A stretch of DNA of 47,976 nt, taken from positions 1-47,976 of the IMG/VR virus record IMGVR_UViG_3300036944_000524; one strand, 5' to 3'. This stretch comes from a virus. The notes below the pieces were generated by a model. It had not been told where the DNA came from. It worked only from the letters and a program-made list of their open reading frames with translations, and did not search any database. A program made the translations under genes and the position numbers. Within the stretch, counting starts at the first letter, position 1. Each line of letters opens with the position of its first letter. This document shows positions 25,457-32,551 of the stretch, piece by piece.

Positions 25457-25714
25457 TTATTGAGATTTGCGGTAAGCATTGATGTACACGCGGGCCAAGC
25501 GGCGGCGAACTTTAATCGCAAAGTCACTGCCATCATGATATTGGCAGCACGCTGAATAATATCCGCATGCACGATCCATTTCGCTTATCAGGCCGTCATC
25601 GCAATCACATCGCGCCTTGATCTTGGCTCCTGCTTCCGCATTAGCTGCCGCTTTTAGCGAGAACCAGCGCCGCCCACCGCCGTGGTACACGGTTGCTGTG
25701 CTGACGCGGATCAT
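25457..25714 (-). CDS. Small cysteine-containing protein
   Basis: An 85-residue protein with CDCDDGLISEMDRAC and CCQYHDG, which could bind a metal, and a basic C-terminus (KVRRRLARVYINAYRK). It overlaps the upstream gene by ATGA. The opening RVSTATVYHGGGRRWFSL is reminiscent of phage early proteins but I cannot name a family. Confidence 0.6.
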   Translation of the reverse strand: MIRVSTATVYHGGGRRWFSLKAAANAEAGAKIKARCDCDDGLISEMDRACGYYSACCQYHDGSDFAIKVRRRLARVYINAYRKSQ

Positions 25715-26103
25715 AGCTTCGGCTCCTTCCGTGCGGCCAGTGCGGCGTCAAATGCGGCCTGAAGTTGCTCACAAAACCGCTGAGTTCCTTTGTCGTCGTA
25801 AATTTCAAGCATCATCCATTCATCCATCACGCCAGTTGCGATATCGACCAGCAGCTTAGTATCGACCGGCTCCGCATCCTGCCTGTCCTGCTGCACCGAT
25901 GCCGGGATTCCGGCTTCGCTTTGCTGCGGTGCTGGCTGGGGTGGCGTGGCCGCAAGGGCCGCATCCCAAATGTAGCGGGCAGTAGCATGCCGAACGCCAT
26001 CAACGGGACCGGCCATCACATCGTCTTTCATGTGGCCGTACCAGAATTTGTAAAACGCCAAATCCTCTGGCGAGTAATGGCTGCTTTGCGCGCCCTGAAT
26101 CAT
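25711..26103 (-). CDS. Small early protein, Ea22-like context
   Basis: A 130-residue protein. The N-terminus has HYSPEDLAFYKFWYGHM. The centre holds ATARYIWDAALAATPPQPAP, a version of the alanine-rich phrase seen in neighbours. The C-terminus is helical. The start at 26103 is supported by GGGGAA 5 bases upstream and an ATGA overlap with the previous stop. No function known. Confidence 0.6.
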   Translation of the reverse strand: MIQGAQSSHYSPEDLAFYKFWYGHMKDDVMAGPVDGVRHATARYIWDAALAATPPQPAPQQSEAGIPASVQQDRQDAEPVDTKLLVDIATGVMDEWMMLEIYDDKGTQRFCEQLQAAFDAALAARKEPKL

Positions 26104-26555
26104 TTCTTTTCCCCTTCCGGTGCTGGTGGCAGTGGCATCCAATGCGTAGGACTTTGCTGCATGCCACCCTCGCAATCAAGCCAGTCGTCAAAGCCATCAT
26201 CTTCCTGCTGATCGATATAATTGCCCATGGTATCGCGATTTTCGCGGATGCATGGCTCTTGGTGCTCCCACCAGCCCTGTGCGACATTCACGCCGTTCGT
26301 AAGCATGATGTACGTGCCATCTTTCGGCGCGGTTTCGATAGGCTGCCACCCTTCCGGGATGGCCGGTGCTGCTTGCTGCGCCAACACACCCTCGTTATAC
26401 GCGCCCCACAGCGAATCTGGGTACAGCTTTGCAGCCAGCGGAAATTGATCGTTCAGCCGTGCGCGGATCGTAGCTACCTCGCATTTGTGGCAATCCAGGT
26501 ATGGGCTTAATCCTCGGTTGCCGTGGCCAGTGTCATAGCAGTTATCGCACGTCAT
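26100..26555 (-). CDS. DUF551-domain protein with N-terminal zinc knuckle
   Basis: A 151-residue protein. It opens with CDNCYDTG and CHKC, a zinc-binding pair. Residues about 75-150 fit DUF551 (EGWQPIETAPKDGTYIML to THWMPLPPAPE), a domain common in lambdoid early genes with no known activity. The start at 26555 is chosen from the ATGA overlap with the gene upstream. Confidence 0.7.
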   Translation of the reverse strand: MTCDNCYDTGHGNRGLSPYLDCHKCEVATIRARLNDQFPLAAKLYPDSLWGAYNEGVLAQQAAPAIPEGWQPIETAPKDGTYIMLTNGVNVAQGWWEHQEPCIRENRDTMGNYIDQQEDDGFDDWLDCEGGMQQSPTHWMPLPPAPEGEKK

Positions 26556-26725
26556 TTCGCCACTCCGCGCTTTTGCGTAGGCTTGAACCATTCCGCCCGG
26601 TGAATCGTCGTCCGGTCAAGCCCGTTGTCGCGTGCCAGTTGCAGCGCGGACGGCTTTGCGTCTGCTGGTGCCGACTCGTATTGCCGCTTTGCTGCATCGT
26701 GCGCGGCGCTGGTTTTTTTGTACAT
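26552..26725 (-). CDS. Small helix-turn-helix-like protein
   Basis: A 57-residue basic protein. The segment SALQLARDNGLDRTTIHRAEW could be a helix-turn-helix, so it may bind DNA. The start at 26725 is the first plausible ATG; the ribosome site is weak. It lies between a UUCG hairpin and the DUF551 gene. Confidence 0.5.
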   Translation of the reverse strand: MYKKTSAAHDAAKRQYESAPADAKPSALQLARDNGLDRTTIHRAEWFKPTQKRGVAK

Positions 26726-26742
26726 TTCATTCTTCAAGGTAA

Positions 26743-26758
26743 GCGCCCCGAAGGGCGC
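26743..26758 (-). terminator. UUCG-capped hairpin (weak terminator or processing site)
   Basis: On the minus strand GCGCCC-TTCG-GGGCGC makes a perfect 6-bp stem with a very stable UUCG tetraloop just after the 60-residue gene. It is followed by TTACCTT rather than a clean T-run. It probably slows or partly ends transcription from the promoter at 26987-27015. Confidence 0.5.
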
Positions 26759-26765
26759 GGGTTGA

Positions 26766-26948
26766 TTAGTTGCGAGCGTTGACGGCGTCGTGGATATCGG
26801 ATGCCAAAGCCATGTAAGCGCCTGCGCCAAACACCAGATCATAAGCAACGTCCAGCGGCATACCTTTTTTTACGTTGTCCAGAACTTTTGCCAAAACAAT
26901 TGCTGCTTTTGCGCCGTTTTGTGCTGCTGCTTTGTCAATAGTTGCCAT
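26766..26948 (-). CDS. Small helical protein, unknown
   Basis: A 60-residue helical protein, alanine-rich (AAAQNGAKAAIVLAKVLDNV), with FGAGAYMALASDI near the end. It has its own promoter and a hairpin after it, so it may be made in larger amounts than its neighbours. No family recognised. Confidence 0.6.
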   Translation of the reverse strand: MATIDKAAAQNGAKAAIVLAKVLDNVKKGMPLDVAYDLVFGAGAYMALASDIHDAVNARN

Positions 26949-26986
26949 GATATTTTCTCTGTTGGGTTTGCGCTGCTGATGTAGGT

Positions 26987-27015
26987 ACTATAGCAAACAA
27001 TGTGGACAAGCGCAA
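26987..27015 (-). promoter_or_regulatory. Early promoter upstream of the 60-residue gene
   Basis: On the minus strand: -35 TTGCGC (27010-27015), 17-base spacer, -10 TATAGT (26987-26992). The -10 matches five of six consensus bases. It shares its pattern with the promoter at 33510-33538. Confidence 0.55.
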
Positions 27016-27029
27016 CACCGAAATCACAA

Positions 27030-27419
27030 TTAAACAGAAACACCACGCTCCGCAGCGACAGCGTAAAGGAACTCGATGAACTCGGAGAATTCCTTTTTGC
27101 TCATCTTCGACGTTCGCGCCCCAAGCATGACAACGCCACCGTTCAGCCCTTGCGCCAGCCGTGCGGTTTCCTGGCGGAATGCGGCGGTCAGAATGTCTTT
27201 CCATTCCTCGGCTTCCAGGCTGCACATAGCACCGTTGACCGGCCACTTTAGCTGGGCGCTGAATGCCTCCAAAATGGGCCACAGCAGACTATTCTGCGTA
27301 GTACTTCTAGTCGGCGGCGCTACCACCACGCAATGACCCTCTGGCGCTTCCTTGACGCACTGGATAGCGCGCTGGCGGGCCGCTGCGTGGACTAAGCGGA
27401 ATATGCGCTTATCGGTCAT
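27030..27419 (-). CDS. ninB: NinB-like recombination protein
   Basis: A 129-residue protein of the NinB (lambda Orf) family, which binds single-stranded DNA and helps load annealing proteins on SSB-coated DNA. Motifs: RSTTQNSLLWPILEAF (about 37-52), EEWKDILTAAFRQE (70-83) and the C-terminal MSKKEFSEFIEFLYAVAAERGV. It lies in the same operon as ERF, SSB and Gp157, forming a recombination module. Confidence 0.85.
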   Translation of the reverse strand: MTDKRIFRLVHAAARQRAIQCVKEAPEGHCVVVAPPTRSTTQNSLLWPILEAFSAQLKWPVNGAMCSLEAEEWKDILTAAFRQETARLAQGLNGGVVMLGARTSKMSKKEFSEFIEFLYAVAAERGVSV

Positions 27420-27741
27420 TTGGCAGCACTACATCGCCGTCAGCCAGTGCGCGGGCAATGGCGGCGTTGGCAATCCCCCGTAGCCGTTTTGCGTATTCGC
27501 TATTAGGCTCTATTGCCTCTCTCTCGTACCTCATCATTCCGCGAGCAGCAATCAATTCCTGATCCGTCATCCGTGTTTCTGGCGCGGCTGGCTTGATTCG
27601 GTATTCCCAGTTTGGGTGCCAGTTTGGAGTGCATATAATTGCAGCCCATCGATCATCATTGATCTGCTTGCATTCAATTTCAGCGCCATCGGCCCATGCT
27701 TTGATGACTTCTGCGTGTACGTGCGGCGTTTTCTTTGTCAT
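27409..27741 (-). CDS. Small early protein, unknown
   Basis: A 110-residue protein. The first half has AEVIKAWADGAEIECKQ and PNWHPNWEYRIKP, a pattern seen in many phage early proteins of unknown role. The second half is helical. I chose the ATG at 27741, which has GGAG 7 bases upstream, over one 12 bases earlier. Overlaps NinB by 11 bases. Confidence 0.6.
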   Translation of the reverse strand: MTKKTPHVHAEVIKAWADGAEIECKQINDDRWAAIICTPNWHPNWEYRIKPAAPETRMTDQELIAARGMMRYEREAIEPNSEYAKRLRGIANAAIARALADGDVVLPNDR

Positions 27742-27762
27742 TTCATTCTCCATTGGGTTACA

Positions 27763-28128
27763 TTAAAAGAACAGCGCGGCCAAGAATCCATGGCCATTTT
27801 TCCTTGTGATGCATCGGCGGTAAGATAGCCGCTGCAATTCCTTGAATCGCTCCGGGTGGCGCTTGCGGAATCGTTTGGTGCTTTGCTCTGGCGTCAGCGT
27901 TTTCGGTGGCGGCTTGTCCTCGCCAGCGCCCCATGAAAAGATAGGTTGCTTTGAGCCTTGATGCGACCGCCGCCAGCCTGAGATATGCACAGCGCCATCT
28001 TGCCGCAGGATACGCAGCCACTTACTAACCGTTGTGCTGCCCACCTGGGCGCGGCGCTGTATTTGCTGCCGCGTTCCAGGTAGAGCCGCGATAACTCGAT
28101 CCTTCAAGATTCGCGGGTCTGATTTCAT
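27763..28128 (-). CDS. Winged-helix DNA-binding protein
   Basis: A 121-residue basic protein. The N-terminal 60 residues read as a winged helix (DRVIAALPGTRQQIQRRAQVG, then STTVSKWLRILRQDGAVHISGWRR). It may regulate early genes or help replication. ATGA overlap with the Gp157 gene. The C-terminus RKNGHGFLAALFF is hydrophobic and unusual. Confidence 0.65.
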   Translation of the reverse strand: MKSDPRILKDRVIAALPGTRQQIQRRAQVGSTTVSKWLRILRQDGAVHISGWRRSHQGSKQPIFSWGAGEDKPPPKTLTPEQSTKRFRKRHPERFKELQRLSYRRCITRKNGHGFLAALFF

Positions 28129-28628
28129 TTGATATCGAGCCTTGTTCCTTGCACCATATGCGCACCAGGAACATCAGCGCCGGATTGCAATGCCGCTTTG
28201 ATTGCGGCCTTATCTGGCGATGGCGGTGGCGGCTCTGGCGTGCGCATGAACGATTGCGGGATCAGCGAAGGCTCGAATACTTCCACCGCTGCCGGGTTCT
28301 TTTTGATCGTCAGCGCAAAATGTGGGCATTCAATCTTGCTCACGCCCGCAATTTCAAGGCCAGTCTTTAACCGCTCAAGGAGGATTTCAGCACGTTTTTC
28401 AATGGCTTTTCTTCTATCAGACATTTGTTTTTCTGCATCTCTGATACTAGCAGCAGTTGCTTGAAGGTTTCGTATAACAAAGCCATAGTTTTGCGCTTTG
28501 CATTGCAAGTCCCACTGTTCACCTTCCAATGTATCGATTAGTGCTTGCTCATCGCACCCCGAATCCATAAGGATTTCAGTAATTTTTCTATACTCAGAAG
28601 CGATTTCATATAGCGACAAACTGCTCAT
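28125..28628 (-). CDS. Gp157-like protein
   Basis: A 167-residue protein of the siphovirus Gp157 family (first seen in phage Sfi11): LSLYEIASEYRKI at the start, CDEQALIDTLEGE near residue 25, then a long coiled coil and SKIECPHFALTIKKNP. In phages it lies with SSB and annealing proteins. The gene is chimeric in composition: the first two-thirds are AT-rich (about 32-42% GC in hand-counted lines), while the last part is about 65% GC, with the change near 28390. Confidence 0.85.
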   Translation of the reverse strand: MSSLSLYEIASEYRKITEILMDSGCDEQALIDTLEGEQWDLQCKAQNYGFVIRNLQATAASIRDAEKQMSDRRKAIEKRAEILLERLKTGLEIAGVSKIECPHFALTIKKNPAAVEVFEPSLIPQSFMRTPEPPPPSPDKAAIKAALQSGADVPGAHMVQGTRLDIK

Positions 28629-29104
28629 TTAATTTCTCCTAATTTCTTTGCCATCAAGTGAACCTCAAGATGATGCGGCCTGCAAAGCCATATAACGCTC
28701 AACGGCTGATCATAGTCTGGGTGATGTCCTTCTGTTTTTGCTGCACCACAAATAATGCATGGCATCGGAAAAACTTTTCCTAGTCGCAAGGCATTACTAA
28801 ATGTTGTATGTGCTTTTGCCTGTTTTGGATGTCTTTCAGCAAATTTTTTAGCACCTTTCGACATTGAAAGTCGCCCATTTTCTGACTCGTTAAAAGCTTT
28901 ACGCCTTATCTTATATGACTCTGTTTGTTGATATTTTTTTACGCTTTCTTTTCCTGCATCTGTTTTTCGATACGCATTGCTTTTTTGCGTATGGCATGAT
29001 TTGCATTGCCCTACATGCCCATCAACACAGCCTTTATGCTTGTAATATTCAGAAAGTGGTTTATGTTTTTGGCATAAATTACACTTCTTCCCTGAGTGCA
29101 TCAT
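28625..29104 (-). CDS. HNH endonuclease (inserted at the Gp157 locus)
   Basis: A 159-residue protein. The N-terminus is a CNLC...CKSC zinc ribbon (residues 8-37), the middle is basic, and the C-terminal HNH-type site is MPCIICGAAKTEGHHPDYDQP then CRPHHLEVH. It overlaps by ATGA both the short Gp157-like remnant upstream and the full Gp157 gene downstream. Its GC is about 37% by hand count of one line. This is the layout of a free-standing homing nuclease that entered the Gp157 gene. Confidence 0.85.
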   Translation of the reverse strand: MMHSGKKCNLCQKHKPLSEYYKHKGCVDGHVGQCKSCHTQKSNAYRKTDAGKESVKKYQQTESYKIRRKAFNESENGRLSMSKGAKKFAERHPKQAKAHTTFSNALRLGKVFPMPCIICGAAKTEGHHPDYDQPLSVIWLCRPHHLEVHLMAKKLGEIK

Positions 29105-29193
29105 TCAACCCTAAAAAATACGTGATGACCGCCATTAGCGTGCTTTTTGGCGCGGTACTCCTGCGCCAGCGTGTAAAGGGAAAGGTTGCTCAT
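29101..29193 (-). pseudogene. Truncated Gp157 N-terminus (30-codon remnant)
   Basis: A short frame starting at the SSB stop (TAATG) encodes [19 protein letters not shown] and then about 11 unrelated residues before a stop. The first 14 residues match the start of the full Gp157 protein (MSSLSLYEIASEYR) closely, yet the codons differ, so it is an older, GC-richer copy. It looks like the original 5' end of Gp157, cut off by the HNH insertion. It could still serve translational coupling. Confidence 0.7.
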
Positions 29194-29522
29194 TATTTGC
29201 CCTCCGACTTGTCGCCCAGCATCTGCATGTTCTCTGCAACGATATCAGTGGCGTAATGGTCAACGCCATCTTTCTGATATTTGCGCGTTTGCAAGCGTCC
29301 CTCAATGTAGACGGTCGAACCTTTTTTCAGGTATTGACCGGCAATCTCAGCTAATCGGCCAAACAGGCTTACCCTATGCCATTCTGTCACGGCCTCCTTG
29401 TCCTTTGGCTTGTAGCTGGTGGCCACAGCAATATTAGCGATAGCATCACCGCTAGGCATGTAGCGCATTTCTGGATCACGGCCCAAATTGCCGACGATAA
29501 TTACCTTGTTGACGGATGCCAT
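29193..29522 (-). CDS. ssb: Single-stranded DNA-binding protein
   Basis: A 109-residue SSB with the OB-fold pattern: [19 protein letters not shown] at the start, [21 protein letters not shown] in the middle, [15 protein letters not shown] then [12 protein letters not shown]. It stops after KSEGK, so the flexible tail and the acidic tip used to recruit partners in bacterial SSBs are missing. It likely covers DNA during replication and supports ERF annealing. Confidence 0.92.
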   Translation of the reverse strand: MASVNKVIIVGNLGRDPEMRYMPSGDAIANIAVATSYKPKDKEAVTEWHRVSLFGRLAEIAGQYLKKGSTVYIEGRLQTRKYQKDGVDHYATDIVAENMQMLGDKSEGK

Positions 29523-29524
29523 GA

Positions 29525-30112
29525 TTAGTTTGCCTTTTTCAGTTCGCCCATACGAGCATTAAAGTGTCCGGTGTAAAGCCGCTTTTGATCCGCAGCAAGT
29601 GAGTTCATCACCTTAGTGAGAGCCGGAATGTCGCCAGCAGCATTGAACTGTGCCAAGATCACCGCGTCGGGTTCACTGGGCACCGCTTCCTGTCGTGGCG
29701 CTGGCGCTGATGCCTGCGGCTTTGCCGATGCCGACTTATGGCTTGATGCAGCGTTGCCGTCGTCGTCCTCTGGCGCAATGCCACATGCGGCTTGCAGTGA
29801 GTAACGGCGGGCATAGGTGAGCGCCGAACCGTAGCCTTGCGGGTCTTGCTTGCTGGCTGGCACATGCAGCTTGCCGCCGCGCATAGTCTCGCCGGACTCA
29901 TGAATAAACACAGTCTCGACCGTAACGCCACGGTCATCCATGAACGTTTCCTGCATCAGCGCAATGCCGTTGTTCAGCAATGCTTCGTCTACAGCATCCA
30001 GGCAAGCGCCAAGATCGGCATACTTTGATTTGAACGCGGGGTTTGTGCGGTCTTTCAGCGCTGGGCCGAACTCCTTTTTTGCCTTAATAAAGGCGGGGGC
30101 GATCTTTTCCAT
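29525..30112 (-). CDS. erf: ERF-family single-strand annealing recombinase
   Basis: A 195-residue protein with the ERF family core: [18 protein letters not shown] and [19 protein letters not shown] (residues 8-45), [26 protein letters not shown] (about 98-123). A proline/alanine linker ([15 protein letters not shown]) leads to a small C-terminal helical domain. ERF proteins anneal complementary strands. The ATG has AAGGAA upstream and the gene is followed by SSB. Confidence 0.9.
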   Translation of the reverse strand: MEKIAPAFIKAKKEFGPALKDRTNPAFKSKYADLGACLDAVDEALLNNGIALMQETFMDDRGVTVETVFIHESGETMRGGKLHVPASKQDPQGYGSALTYARRYSLQAACGIAPEDDDGNAASSHKSASAKPQASAPAPRQEAVPSEPDAVILAQFNAAGDIPALTKVMNSLAADQKRLYTGHFNARMGELKKAN

Positions 30113-30140
30113 AGTGATTCCTTAAAGTTTAAGTGATTCC

Positions 30141-30296
30141 TTAGAACGGCAGTTCCTTCAGATTCCGTTCGATGTATTCCAAATGCTCCTTCTTCTGCTG
30201 CTCAGTCTCAAAGTGCTGGAAACGCTCGGTCAGCACTGGCCTGATCTTGTCCAGATAAGCATTGCGCTTTGCTGGCTTTTTATGTTGCTCTGTCAT
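30141..30296 (-). CDS. Small basic helical protein upstream of ERF
   Basis: A 51-residue protein (starts MTEQHKKPAKRNAYLDKIRP, ends LKELPF) with a strong AAGGAGGA ribosome site 5 bases before its ATG. Two-thirds is one long helix (RFQHFETEQQKKEHLEYIERN). It is the first gene after the structured leader region, so any control in that leader acts on it first. Function unknown. Confidence 0.75.
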   Translation of the reverse strand: MTEQHKKPAKRNAYLDKIRPVLTERFQHFETEQQKKEHLEYIERNLKELPF

Positions 30297-30610
30297 TACT
30301 TCCTCCTTAGTTGTATTTGATTTCCAATAACTTCCCCAAGGGTGATAGCCCGTAGTTTCCTACGCAGTCTTATCTCCTTTGATCCAATCCATCATCTAGT
30401 GATAGACCCAATCCACCGAAGCGGTATGCATTCCGTCCTATTGGTGTTGTCTCACCACTTGCCACCAATAGTTGTTTCAAGTCCCTGCATCAAGGCTTGC
30501 TAGGCGCATCCCAGGGTGCCGGGTGCCTGTCTTTGCGTGGTGTAGCTCGATGTCAAAGCTATTCAAGGTAACGCTTCCTTCCACTCGCGAATGGTGTCGA
30601 GCCAGAACGC
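30297..30610 (-). other. Gene-free leader with several hairpins
   Basis: About 314 bases without a convincing gene. On the minus strand it has an exact 9-bp inverted repeat (CTATTGGTG at 30438-30446, CACCAATAG at 30463-30471), a CGTAG-GAAA-CTACG tetraloop hairpin (30351-30364), a short ACCG/CGGT hairpin (30415-30425) and two CCAATCCA copies (30384-30391 and 30408-30415). Short frames occur, such as a 35-codon one from a GTG, but lack ribosome sites. It may be a structured 5' leader of the ERF operon or hold a replication element. Confidence 0.55.
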
Positions 30611-30743
30611 AAAAAAGCCGTTAAGTCTGGATTCTGGTCGCAGAGAGCAAGCATCGAACAAACGCAACAATGCTTACCCAACAGAACCCAAGCTTAACGG
30701 CTCGGTAAGCGTTTGTTTAACTACTCCTGGCTGCGACACCATT
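30611..30743 (-). ncRNA. Candidate structured RNA or attenuator ending in an intrinsic terminator
   Basis: A promoter (30750-30778) would start a minus-strand RNA near 30743. A 21-base imperfect inverted repeat (30682-30702 with 30616-30636, 18 of 21 match) ends in TTTTT at 30615-30611, an intrinsic terminator with a large loop. A competing fold pairs 30731-30737 with 30637-30643 (7 bp) and 30704-30717 with 30657-30678 (9 plus 5 bp, 8-base bulge), which traps the first arm of the terminator. The two folds exclude each other or form a pseudoknot. Either a 130-base small RNA or a switchable leader fits. Confidence 0.55.
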
Positions 30744-30749
30744 AAGCAA

Positions 30750-30778
30750 ATCATACCGCAACACGCAAGCGAACTCAA
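30750..30778 (-). promoter_or_regulatory. Promoter for the structured RNA / ERF operon
   Basis: On the minus strand: -35 TTGAGT (30773-30778), 17-base spacer, -10 TATGAT (30750-30755). Four and five matches to the sigma70 consensus. It overlaps no gene and lies just after the 93-codon gene start region ends at 30791. Confidence 0.6.
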
Positions 30779-30790
30779 GCGCAATTTTTC

Positions 30791-31072
30791 CTACACGTAA
30801 TCCTCGATGTATGCAGCGCCCAGCCTAGCCCGCATCAAAGCAATCCGCCTATGCCGTGCTGCTGCGGCAGCCAGGAAGTGGATGCGCTCTGCGTCCTCTT
30901 TTGTACGGTCGAATACATCCATGTGATGCGCCATGCGCTGCTCTAACGTCATCCCCAGTGCACGCATGGCTACTTCGTGTATGTGCTGCGTGCGTCGCGT
31001 GTATGTCTCGGACTCGCGACAGATGCTGGCGACTTTCTCCAGCGCCTCGCGGTGGTTCAATGGGTAGCTCAT
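30791..31072 (-). CDS. Small helical early protein, unknown
   Basis: A 93-residue mostly helical, histidine- and arginine-rich protein (EALEKVASICRESETYTRR, then AAAARHRRIALMRARLG). ATGA overlap with the gene upstream. Last gene before the gene-free block. No family recognised. Confidence 0.65.
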   Translation of the reverse strand: MSYPLNHREALEKVASICRESETYTRRTQHIHEVAMRALGMTLEQRMAHHMDVFDRTKEDAERIHFLAAAAARHRRIALMRARLGAAYIEDYV

Positions 31073-31461
31073 GGCAGCACCGCCTTTAGGTTGTATCTTG
31101 GATGTTTAGCGGCGAAGGATTCCGCTTCCTCTTTGCTGTCAAACCCGATTGCCCTAACAAGCGGGCCAAACGAAAACCCACGCTTAGTTTTCTTGGTAAC
31201 GCTCAATGCGGGCCTACTCCATGCCTCAATCAGTACCCACCGCCGAACGCCGCGCCACTTGAAATTCTGCGGAGTGTTGTTTAAGCCGGGGCGATCAATT
31301 GGCCAACTGCCATCCTTGAATCTTGCGCGGAATGAATCGCAGCGAAATTTCGTGCCGTCCATATTCCACAAATTAGCAGAATATTTGCATTCATATTCAC
31401 CATCCCGCAAAGGCCGCATAGTGCATGGCATCCAGTCCGTTAATTCCATGTGATCGTTCAT
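31069..31461 (-). CDS. Early protein of unknown function
   Basis: A 130-residue protein, rich in W and R, with WMPCTMRPLRDGEYECKYS at the start and RGVRRWVLIEAWSRP in the centre; the end (GFDSKEEAESFAAKHP) is helical. The opening resembles the edge of DUF551-like folds but the match is weak. The ATG at 31461 follows GGGGGAG and overlaps the lipoprotein stop. Confidence 0.6.
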   Translation of the reverse strand: MNDHMELTDWMPCTMRPLRDGEYECKYSANLWNMDGTKFRCDSFRARFKDGSWPIDRPGLNNTPQNFKWRGVRRWVLIEAWSRPALSVTKKTKRGFSFGPLVRAIGFDSKEEAESFAAKHPRYNLKAVLP

Positions 31462-31670
31462 TTCTCCCCCTTCCCGCAAATTTGCTTGCCGTCTGCGCCC
31501 ATGCGGGGCGTGAGCGCCCTGTCGCCACCTGCTTGCAGGTATTGGCAGCCGGTCAAATTGTCTGTGTAAATTGCGAGGCCGCTACGGCCATTAGCCGGGT
31601 CTGAATCATCACGATGGCCACCGCTACACCCAGCCAGCGCCGCGACTAGCGCGAGAATTGCGTATCTCAT
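31458..31670 (-). CDS. Phage lipoprotein (DUF6440-like)
   Basis: A 70-residue lipoprotein. A short signal peptide (MRYAILALVAALAGC) ends in the lipobox LAGC, with C15 as the lipid site. The mature part has GLAIYTDNLTGCQYLQ and ALTPRMGADGKQIC, the pattern of DUF6440. It would sit in the cell envelope of an infected cell. A role in superinfection exclusion or lysis is possible but not shown. Confidence 0.75.
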   Translation of the reverse strand: MRYAILALVAALAGCSGGHRDDSDPANGRSGLAIYTDNLTGCQYLQAGGDRALTPRMGADGKQICGKGEK

Positions 31671-32551
31671 GGCGCTTCTCCTACGCCAGCAGCAGCCAAG
31701 GCAGCGCGGGCATTTTCAAGCCTGCCGTCGTGCTTGTAATCGTTGATATCCATTTCGCCCATGGTGCGCGCATCCTCCGTCCATGGGTCGCCGTTATGGT
31801 CATAGGCCAGATAGTCGTCAATCACCGCCAGCGCGCCTTGCAACGCCTCCACCAGCGCAGCATTAGGGCCGGATGCGGCCTCGATGGCGCGGGCAAATAG
31901 CAGATAGCGAGAATCGAATTTCTGCATGCTTTCTTTGGCCCATAAATCCTTGATTTGGTCATCCGTCAGCGATGGCTTTGGCGCAGCGGCAGACTCAGGG
32001 AAATGCACGCGCCGCAGGTGGCGCAACTGGCCTTCTAGCGCGTCCAGACCGGTTACATTCGCAAAGCACAGGCGCACAGCAATATATTCTGGCATCACTT
32101 GCGCGCCAGGTTCGTTGTCTCGCTCATCACCGACGGCACGGCCGGCTTTTTGCGCTTCGGTGGCAATGCTGATAGCTAATTCTGGCGCTTCGCCAGCCGC
32201 ACTGTGATTTATCACGTACAGGCCCAGCCCCATATGTGCATAACCGCGATAATCCGGTGCTACCACCATGCCATTGGGAATTGGCGCAGCGGCAGGAACT
32301 GGGGCGGCGTAGAGTGGCTCCCAAACCCACTGGCTATGCGCCTTGCAGTATTCAGGGTTAAGCGAGGTTGCGCCGAATTCCAGTTTTTGCTTGCCGTCTT
32401 TTGTCCCGTGAGTGACCCACGCCACCGGCTCACCGGCTGGCGCAGCGGCAGCGATGGCTGCGCGGGCGTAGGCGTGCATCTGGTCGGCGCTGTAGCCAAG
32501 ATAAAGCGGCCCTGGCAGTGGCGGCAAATCGCTGTGTTTGGTATCAGTCAT
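31667..32551 (-). CDS. Ea22-like mosaic early protein
   Basis: A 294-residue protein. It starts with LPPLPGPLYLGYSADQMHAY and continues ARAAIAAAAPAGEPVAW, the clearest copy of a phrase that returns in several genes here. The middle contains YIAVRLCFANVTGLDALEGQL; the end has DDYLAYDHNGDPWTEDARTM. Such proteins are widespread in phage early operons, with no known activity. ATGA-type overlap with the lipoprotein gene. Confidence 0.65.
   Translation of the reverse strand: MTDTKHSDLPPLPGPLYLGYSADQMHAYARAAIAAAAPAGEPVAWVTHGTKDGKQKLEFGATSLNPEYCKAHSQWVWEPLYAAPVPAAAPIPNGMVVAPDYRGYAHMGLGLYVINHSAAGEAPELAISIATEAQKAGRAVGDERDNEPGAQVMPEYIAVRLCFANVTGLDALEGQLRHLRRVHFPESAAAPKPSLTDDQIKDLWAKESMQKFDSRYLLFARAIEAASGPNAALVEALQGALAVIDDYLAYDHNGDPWTEDARTMGEMDINDYKHDGRLENARAALAAAGVGEAP

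Noticed and set aside
30297-30743. Group I intron or tmRNA
   Set aside because: I could not find the paired P7 core or a tRNA-like end with a tag frame; a model search is needed to be certain.
30591-30800. 69-codon frame on the plus strand in the gene-free block
   Set aside because: No ribosome site, covers both arms of the inverted repeats and the minus-strand promoter, and shows no family pattern.
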